This document shows positions 15,811 through 20,651 of a stretch of 20,651 nt of DNA, in pieces (the stretch's first letter is position 1; each line of letters starts with the position of its first letter). The translations under genes and the position numbers were made by a program. Origin of the DNA: CAYTES01 sp964436935 (GTDB lineage Bacteria > Patescibacteriota > Gracilibacteria > UBA1369 > UBA12473); assembly GCA_964436935.1 (NCBI GenBank), contig CAYTES010000021.1, forward strand, positions 1-20,651. The letters are read 5' to 3'. The notes below the pieces were generated by a model. That model was not told the DNA's origin. It saw only the letters and a program-made list of their open reading frames with translations, and did no database searches.

Positions 15811-15839
15811 TTGTTTGCGGACGAACTTTAAAGTACAAT
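15811..15839 (+). promoter_or_regulatory. carA promoter (leaderless)
   Basis: TTGTTT (15811-15816), a 17-bp spacer and TACAAT (15834-15839) are followed by 8 nt and the carA ATG at 15848. The spacer contains the 10-bp palindrome ACTTTAAAGT (15825-15834). Its 11-bp core GAACTTTAAAG (15823-15833) recurs in inverted orientation at the start of pyrB (15733-15723). Confidence 0.65.
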
Positions 15840-15847
15840 ACCGTGCG

Positions 15848-16936
15848 ATGGCGACCACTCAAACTCCCAAAACACTCACCTTGACCCTCGAAGACGGAAC
15901 GCAATGGACCGGAGAGTCATTTGGAGCTTACACGGAAGCATCGGGAGAAGTCGTCTTCAATACGGGAATGGTCGGGTACCCCGAAAGTTTTAGCGACCCT
16001 TCTTATACCGGACAAATTCTCATCCTCACCTACCCCCTGGTAGGAAATTATGGAATTCCGAGCAATGAAAAGGATACGTACGGCCTTGAAAAATATTTTG
16101 AAAGTGAAGGCGCGAAAATAACAGCCGTAATCGTTTCAGAATACTCCAACAATCACAACCACTGGCAAAGCAAAACGTCGCTGAGTGACTGGCTCAAAAA
16201 ATACAATATTCCGGGAATCAGCGGGATTGATACCCGAGCCTTGACCAAAAGAATAAGAACCTCGGGGGCACAGTTAGGAATGATTAGCCCATCGGGCAAA
16301 AAACCCAAATCTTTTTATGATCCCAATAAAGAAAATCTTGTCGCCAAAGTGAGCATCAAGGAACCGGTCGTGTACAAAGCCGGGAAAAAACACATCGCCC
16401 TGGTCGACTGTGGAATGAAATTGAATATCTTACGCAATTTTCTAAACCGCGACATCTCCGTAACCCGTGTGCCATGGAACTACAATCCCTGGCAACTCAA
16501 AACCCACTTTGATGGCATCTTTTTTTCCAACGGCCCCGGGGATCCCGCAATCATGAAAGAAACCGTGGCCATCATGAAAGAAAGCTTCACAAAAAATGTC
16601 CCCATTTTCGGAATCTGTTTGGGCACTCAAATCATGGGCATCGCCGCCGGAGCCAAAACCTACAAAATGAAATTTGGACATCGTTCCCACAACCAACCTT
16701 GTGTGGATCTGGAAACCGGTCGTTGCTATATCACCTCTCAAAATCATGGATTTGCCGTGGATCGAAAAACGCTCCCTAAAGACTGGAAAGTCTGGATGGA
16801 AAACGCGAATGATAAAAGTGTCGAAGGGATAAAACACATCAAAAAACCCTGGTTCTCGGTCCAATTTCATCCGGAAGCGACGGCCGGCCCAACGGACACC
16901 AATCACCTTTTCGATCAATTCATCCAACTTTTATAA
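15848..16936 (+). CDS. carA: Carbamoyl-phosphate synthase small (glutaminase) subunit
   Basis: CarA hydrolyses glutamine and channels ammonia to the large subunit CarB to make carbamoyl phosphate. The 362-aa protein has the CarA-specific N-terminal domain (LEDGTQWTGESFGA near 11-25, then NTGMVGYPES), followed by a class I glutamine amidotransferase domain. The nucleophile is C257 in GICLGTQ, and the catalytic H341 and E343 are in QFHPEA. The frame is open from 15701 through the start of pyrB on the other strand. I choose the ATG at 15848 because CarA homology begins there and a well-formed promoter ends 8 nt before it. No carB follows: the next gene is an unrelated SLH protein, so the large subunit must be encoded elsewhere. 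Confidence 0.96.
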   Translation: MATTQTPKTLTLTLEDGTQWTGESFGAYTEASGEVVFNTGMVGYPESFSDPSYTGQILILTYPLVGNYGIPSNEKDTYGLEKYFESEGAKITAVIVSEYSNNHNHWQSKTSLSDWLKKYNIPGISGIDTRALTKRIRTSGAQLGMISPSGKKPKSFYDPNKENLVAKVSIKEPVVYKAGKKHIALVDCGMKLNILRNFLNRDISVTRVPWNYNPWQLKTHFDGIFFSNGPGDPAIMKETVAIMKESFTKNVPIFGICLGTQIMGIAAGAKTYKMKFGHRSHNQPCVDLETGRCYITSQNHGFAVDRKTLPKDWKVWMENANDKSVEGIKHIKKPWFSVQFHPEATAGPTDTNHLFDQFIQLL

Positions 16937-16937
16937 T
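16932..16937 (+). promoter_or_regulatory. -10 box of the SLH protein gene
   Basis: A perfect TATAAT overlaps the carA stop codon and lies 13 nt before the ATG at 16951, so the leader would be about 6 nt. The -35 region at the right distance is poor (TTTCGA, 16909-16914). The leader is pyrimidine-rich (CTCCTCCCTCCCC) with no Shine-Dalgarno sequence. Confidence 0.5.
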
Positions 16938-16950
16938 CTCCTCCCTCCCC

Positions 16951-18213
16951 ATGAAAAAATCATTCTTCAAATGGGCAAGCCTCAGCATGGCTTCTTTGCT
17001 AATCCTAGCCTTTCTGGGGCTACCCGCCGCACTGGCCGCAGTGGCAAACCCTGAAATAGATGAGGTCCTTTCTCCGGTGGATGCCACCAAAGCCGTCATC
17101 ACAGGAAGTACAGATCCGGATTATAAAATCATCGTAACGGGAGGGCCATACGAAATTGCACCGGTCTATGCGGACGAAAAAGGTAAATTTGAAATCACGG
17201 TCGCGCTGGCCCAAGAATCGCTCAATACCTTTTACATCAAAGCGGAAAATACATCGGGAGAAACAAGTGAATTGGTGGAAGTGAGCATCATGGAAAGTTC
17301 GGAATTGGCCGAAGAAGCGGAAGCCTCGGGAGGAGGCGATCATACGGCTCCGGCAGCGCCAATTCTCGATGAAACTCCCGAAACCCTGGATGCCGATGAG
17401 TACATATTCAACGGAACAGGGGAAGTCGGTGCAACGATCCGGGTATCCGGAGACCGGGAAGAAGAAAAAAAAATCAGCAATGACGGAACATTTGAGATCA
17501 AACTAACGCTCGATCAAAACGCGAAAAATAACTTTTCATTCACAGTAGTGGATGGAGCGGGAAATGTAAGCCCCTCGACAAAAGTAACACTAACTGAAGA
17601 ATCCTCCACACAAGTCGTCGTGAACGAAGAAGGTGAAATTGAAATCGTTTTAACCGATGAAGATGGGAACTTGGAAACCATCACTTTAACGGATATTTAT
17701 GGACATTGGGCGGAAAATTACATCCTTGAATTGGTTCAAAATAAAGTCATGCAAGGGTATGACGATGGCACATTCCGTCCCGACCAGTCGATGAACCGTG
17801 CCGAATTCACAAAAACGGTTTTGGAAGCTTTGGGGTATTCGATTCCGGATACGATAACTTCGAGCGACTTTTCGGATGTACCGGTGAATGAATGGTATGC
17901 GCCTTACACGCAAACAGCAAAGGAGCGCAATATCATTGCGGGGTACGAAGATGGAACGTTCCGTCCCAACAACAACATCACTCGGGCCGAAGCGATAAAA
18001 ATTTTATTGCAAGCCGCAAATATTGAAATAGAAATCCCTGCGGAAACCATATTTTCAGATGTGGATTTAAATGAATGGTATGCCCCGTATGTGGTAAAAG
18101 CCCACAGCATGGGAATCGTCAGCGGATATGATGACGGAAGATTTGGAGTGAATGATCCGATCACGCGAGGACAAGTGACTAAAATCATCGTGGAACTTCT
18201 CAAGCAACTTTAA
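16951..18213 (+). CDS. Secreted protein with two Ig-like domains and three SLH domains
   Basis: Probable surface protein held to the cell wall or its secondary polymers by S-layer homology domains. The 420-aa precursor has a signal peptide: KK near the N-terminus, a hydrophobic core at about 9-24, and ALA-A cleavage near 29-30. Two bacterial Ig-like repeats follow at about 33-112 and 130-218, each with a GxFEI/GTFEI strand and an NTF/NNF strand. An acidic linker (about 219-247) precedes three SLH domains at about 248-295, 307-355 and 368-416. Each has the W(A/Y)-Y/V start and the GYxDGxF...ITR core. It lies 14 bp after carA and 29 bp before the exonuclease gene. The link to pyrimidine synthesis is probably positional only. 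Confidence 0.9.
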   Translation: MKKSFFKWASLSMASLLILAFLGLPAALAAVANPEIDEVLSPVDATKAVITGSTDPDYKIIVTGGPYEIAPVYADEKGKFEITVALAQESLNTFYIKAENTSGETSELVEVSIMESSELAEEAEASGGGDHTAPAAPILDETPETLDADEYIFNGTGEVGATIRVSGDREEEKKISNDGTFEIKLTLDQNAKNNFSFTVVDGAGNVSPSTKVTLTEESSTQVVVNEEGEIEIVLTDEDGNLETITLTDIYGHWAENYILELVQNKVMQGYDDGTFRPDQSMNRAEFTKTVLEALGYSIPDTITSSDFSDVPVNEWYAPYTQTAKERNIIAGYEDGTFRPNNNITRAEAIKILLQAANIEIEIPAETIFSDVDLNEWYAPYVVKAHSMGIVSGYDDGRFGVNDPITRGQVTKIIVELLKQL

Positions 18214-18242
18214 GAATATCTAAGGAACCTAACAATAAACAA

Positions 18243-20618
18243 GTGACCCTTCCCGAATTTTTCATTGCACTCGACCTGGAAACCACGGGGCTTAATCCCC
18301 TGGAAGACAAAATCATTGAAGTCGGAGCCGTTAAAATGAAACCGGATGGAACCGTTGTGGAAGAGTTCCAATCCTTGGTGAATCCGGGAGTGCCTCTTCC
18401 CGAAATCATTAAAGAACTGACCGGAATCCAAGAAGAGTGGCTTAAGACCGCTCCCCCCATAGAAAGCCTAAAAGAAGGCCTGGATGAATTCATGAGAGAT
18501 TGGCCGATTCTAGGTCACTCGGTTCAATTCGATGTGAATTTTTTGCGTCAAAATCAAATGGCATTCAACAATCCGATTTTGGATACTTTTCAGCTCAGCC
18601 ACTGTTTCCTTCAAGATGAAAACTCCTACAGTCTTGAAATTTTAAGCGAAAAGTATGGACTGCTTCATGAAAACAAACACCGCGCCCTGGATGATACAAA
18701 AGTGGCCATTGAATTGTACAAAATGCTCTTGGATAAAATCCGCGAGTTACCGGGTTTTCTCCAAACAGACCTCGATGCTTTCCTTGAAAAAAGCACCTGG
18801 GAATGGAAATCAACGATTCAAAAAACACTAAAAGAAGTGTCCTCAACGCCATACCGGGAAATCAAAACAATTTCCTCTGGAATAAAATGCAATCCGCCGA
18901 ACGAGGCACTAAAAAGCGTAATTGAAGCGGGATGGGATAGGCCAAGTGCCCTACTGATTGAATCGCCGAATTATGACCTCGAAAACCTGGTATGCACCCT
19001 GGTCGAAAGCAGCGAAGCCATGGGCGAGCACACCCTGCTGGCCACACCCCACCCCGAAAAAATAAGCTCGGATGCCCGCGTGAAACACCTCCATCATCCA
19101 TCACACTATTTGTGCGTGAAACGATGGAAAGAATTCCTGGAAAAGACACATTTCACAGACCAAGAAACTACATTGGGAATCAAAATAAAGCTATGGCTGG
19201 ATCACACCAAAACGGGTGAAAAAGGCGAATTACATCTCGCGGAAAACGAGTACGTGCTCTGGAATTCAATCTCCGGAATGCACCATCTCTACGGGGAATC
19301 CTGTGAAGAAACTTGTTTTTATCATCAGGCACGACAGGCGGCGCTTTATGCCCCTCTCTTGGTCGTCCCCCATCGCCTATTGGCGGAAAGCAGTTTACGC
19401 TCAACCCCCCTGATCCCACACCGGGATCGCCTGATGATTGAACGGATCGAAGAATTCGAGGGACAAGTGTTCCAAGCATGGACCAAATATTTCTCACTGG
19501 ATCATTTCCTCTCTTATCTCTCGGAAAAGGAATCCTCACTCATTTCACGTTTCGAAATTCTATTCGGACTACTGGGAATGCTGGTTGAAAAGTACAAAGA
19601 CCCCGAAAGTTTTGGCAATCAAATCATGCTCACCGATTCGCTCCTGCATACCTTCGAAGGAAAAAACATAAAAGACATGCTGGAAAACATGGCCCAAGAA
19701 TTACAAACTCTTTTGGAAGCGACACCGAACGCTCTGAGCGGTCAATTATTACAAAAAGAGTGGATGACATTTCAAAAAGCACTCGATCCAAAACCAACCC
19801 ATTTGGCATGGATCACCTTGAGTCGAGAAGGAATTCCTTTTGTGCACTCCTGTCCCACCCATGTAGAACAATTGCTGCAACAAACCTTATGGGAAAAACA
19901 GTCTCATCTCATCGGAATAAGCCGTTTCGGGAAATTTCAAAACAGCTTTGATTTTTTAAAAAAAAGGCTGGGCCTCCCCTCCCATACGGAAGAAGAATCG
20001 TTCCTCGTTGAAGAAACAAAAGAAAAAATAGAACTCCATTCTTATCTCTCACTCCCGGGCATCTACAAAGAAGAAAATCGAAACGAAACTCTAGAATGTA
20101 TTGAAAAAATAATAGAATCCACTCGAGAAAATGAACCGCGAAATTTCTTTTTATTGATGAATTCCCTTCAGGCCATCGAACAAATGGCAGAAGGAAAACT
20201 GGATCGATTAAAAAAGGGCGGAGTAAAAATATTAATTCAAGGGAGAAACGGCGGCGTGGGAAAGATAGGAGAAATGCTCAAAAAAAATAGCGGAAAAATG
20301 CTGCTCATCGGTTCGGAAAAACTTTACCACTCCATTCTGGGTGACTCCGAAACATCGATTCATGAACTCATGCTCCATCGCTTCCCCTTTCTGCCGCCCT
20401 CACATCCCGTACAGGAAGCACAGTGCAAAACGTACAAAAACGGATTCATGGAATACAGCCTTCCTTGCGCCGTATTGAAATTCAAAAAAATCCTCTACGA
20501 ATTTGGTCAAAATCCGGGAGCTGAAAAAATCCACATTCTAGATCCACGATTCGAAAATTATGAAGGCACTTTTCAAAAGTCACTCCAGGAGACAATTGAA
20601 ATCAATAACCACGCCTAA
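18243..20618 (+). CDS. DinG-like protein: DEDDh exonuclease fused to a degenerate helicase
   Basis: The 791-aa protein starts with a DnaQ-type 3'-5' exonuclease domain (about 6-170) whose catalytic set is complete: D11 and E13 in LDLETTG, D97 in QFDVNFL, H146 and D151 in HRALDD. The rest (about 200-785) follows the order of a DinG/XPD-type helicase. YLCVKRW (C291), ESCEETCFYHQAR (C354, C358), LLVVPHRLL, LPFLPP-like HRFPFLPPSHPV, and ILDPRFENY near the C-terminus are all recognisable. The ATPase motifs are gone. ESPNYDLENL stands where the Walker A loop should be (about 240-249), LMIERIEEF (397-405) replaces the DEAH box, and the arginine-finger motif (QxxGRxIR) is replaced by FKKILYEFG near 745. 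The start is GTG, with AACAAT 6 nt upstream. It is likely a nuclease using the helicase fold as scaffold. Confidence 0.8.
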   Translation: MTLPEFFIALDLETTGLNPLEDKIIEVGAVKMKPDGTVVEEFQSLVNPGVPLPEIIKELTGIQEEWLKTAPPIESLKEGLDEFMRDWPILGHSVQFDVNFLRQNQMAFNNPILDTFQLSHCFLQDENSYSLEILSEKYGLLHENKHRALDDTKVAIELYKMLLDKIRELPGFLQTDLDAFLEKSTWEWKSTIQKTLKEVSSTPYREIKTISSGIKCNPPNEALKSVIEAGWDRPSALLIESPNYDLENLVCTLVESSEAMGEHTLLATPHPEKISSDARVKHLHHPSHYLCVKRWKEFLEKTHFTDQETTLGIKIKLWLDHTKTGEKGELHLAENEYVLWNSISGMHHLYGESCEETCFYHQARQAALYAPLLVVPHRLLAESSLRSTPLIPHRDRLMIERIEEFEGQVFQAWTKYFSLDHFLSYLSEKESSLISRFEILFGLLGMLVEKYKDPESFGNQIMLTDSLLHTFEGKNIKDMLENMAQELQTLLEATPNALSGQLLQKEWMTFQKALDPKPTHLAWITLSREGIPFVHSCPTHVEQLLQQTLWEKQSHLIGISRFGKFQNSFDFLKKRLGLPSHTEEESFLVEETKEKIELHSYLSLPGIYKEENRNETLECIEKIIESTRENEPRNFFLLMNSLQAIEQMAEGKLDRLKKGGVKILIQGRNGGVGKIGEMLKKNSGKMLLIGSEKLYHSILGDSETSIHELMLHRFPFLPPSHPVQEAQCKTYKNGFMEYSLPCAVLKFKKILYEFGQNPGAEKIHILDPRFENYEGTFQKSLQETIEINNHA

Positions 20619-20649
20619 AAGACGTGGTTTGAGGAGAGCCCCTAGAAGG
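20602..20649 (-). pseudogene. Possible tnpB 3' end / IS200-IS605 right end (partial, contig edge)
   Basis: On the minus strand the frame from 20649 reads PSRGSPQTTSFRRGY and stops at TGA (20604-20602). TnpB tails of the form GSP...RxG are often encoded by the right-end hairpin itself. Here that hairpin is at 20607-20629: AACCACG/CGTGGTT plus CT/AG around an AAA loop. It becomes a fully paired 10-bp stem only in the minus-strand RNA, where the plus-strand C-A mismatch becomes a U-G pair. This suggests that the minus strand is the functional one. A second hairpin CCCC-TAGAA-GGGG lies at the edge (20639-20651). The element would continue beyond the window and supplies the last codons of the DinG-like gene. 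It is too short to prove. Confidence 0.3.
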
Positions 20650-20651
20650 GG

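Noticed and set aside
15701..15847. Longer carA start at 15701
   Set aside because: It would overlap pyrB and its promoter. CarA homology and the promoter both point to 15848.
1..20651. CRISPR arrays, tRNA or rRNA genes
   Set aside because: I saw no spaced direct repeats, no cloverleaf with a CCA end and no conserved rRNA stretches on either strand.

Overview
The window is a gene-dense bacterial segment read with ordinary stop codons. TGA ends pyrE, pyrB and the ATPase, so UGA is not recoded. The combination of short intergenic gaps, almost no Shine-Dalgarno sites, -10-like boxes lying 6-9 nt before start codons, an S-layer-homology protein and a class 1B (PyrD+PyrK) pyrimidine pathway would fit a Patescibacteria/CPR-type lineage that keeps de novo pyrimidine synthesis (Peregrinibacteria is my guess). 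This placement is an inference, not a demonstrated classification.

Layout. 1-134: contig-edge sequence that may be the 3' end of an IS200/IS605-type tnpB. 135-3918 (+): an overlapping operon of a SERCA-like Ca2+ P-type ATPase, a DUF167 protein and rsmA. 3926-4924 (-): pyrF alone. 4925-5864: a 940-bp stretch with no intact gene, holding the frameshifted remains of a kinase-fold gene and a 140-bp MITE-like element with perfect 19-bp terminal inverted repeats. 5865-9864 (-): the cluster pyrC-pyrD-pyrK-pyrE, with a nested hairpin filling the pyrC/pyrD gap. 10055-14791 (+): a three-gene cassette of aminotransferase, glutamate-cysteine-ligase-like enzyme and M20 metallopeptidase. 14800-15735 (-): pyrB, divergent from carA (15848-16936, +). 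16951-18213 (+): a secreted Ig-like/SLH protein. 18243-20618 (+): a DinG-like protein with an intact DEDDh exonuclease and a helicase region whose catalytic motifs are gone. 20602-20651: a hairpin-bearing edge that may again be an IS605-type right end, on the minus strand.

How the genes work together. carA, pyrB, pyrC, pyrD/pyrK, pyrE and pyrF together cover de novo UMP synthesis, except for the large carbamoyl-phosphate synthase subunit (carB), which is not in this window. They lie in four separate transcription units. The aminotransferase/ligase/M20 cassette has the enzyme types of a protect-transaminate-deprotect route (as in LysW/ArgW pathways) but from different families, and its product is unknown. 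It is the best candidate here for an undescribed pathway.

The most general signal is regulatory. Eight of the start codons follow a -10-like hexamer by only 6-9 nt, several with a TTGNNN -35 box exactly 17 bp further up. This predicts leaderless or nearly leaderless mRNAs, and it fixes the true starts of pyrB, carA, pyrC and pyrD well inside their longest open frames.
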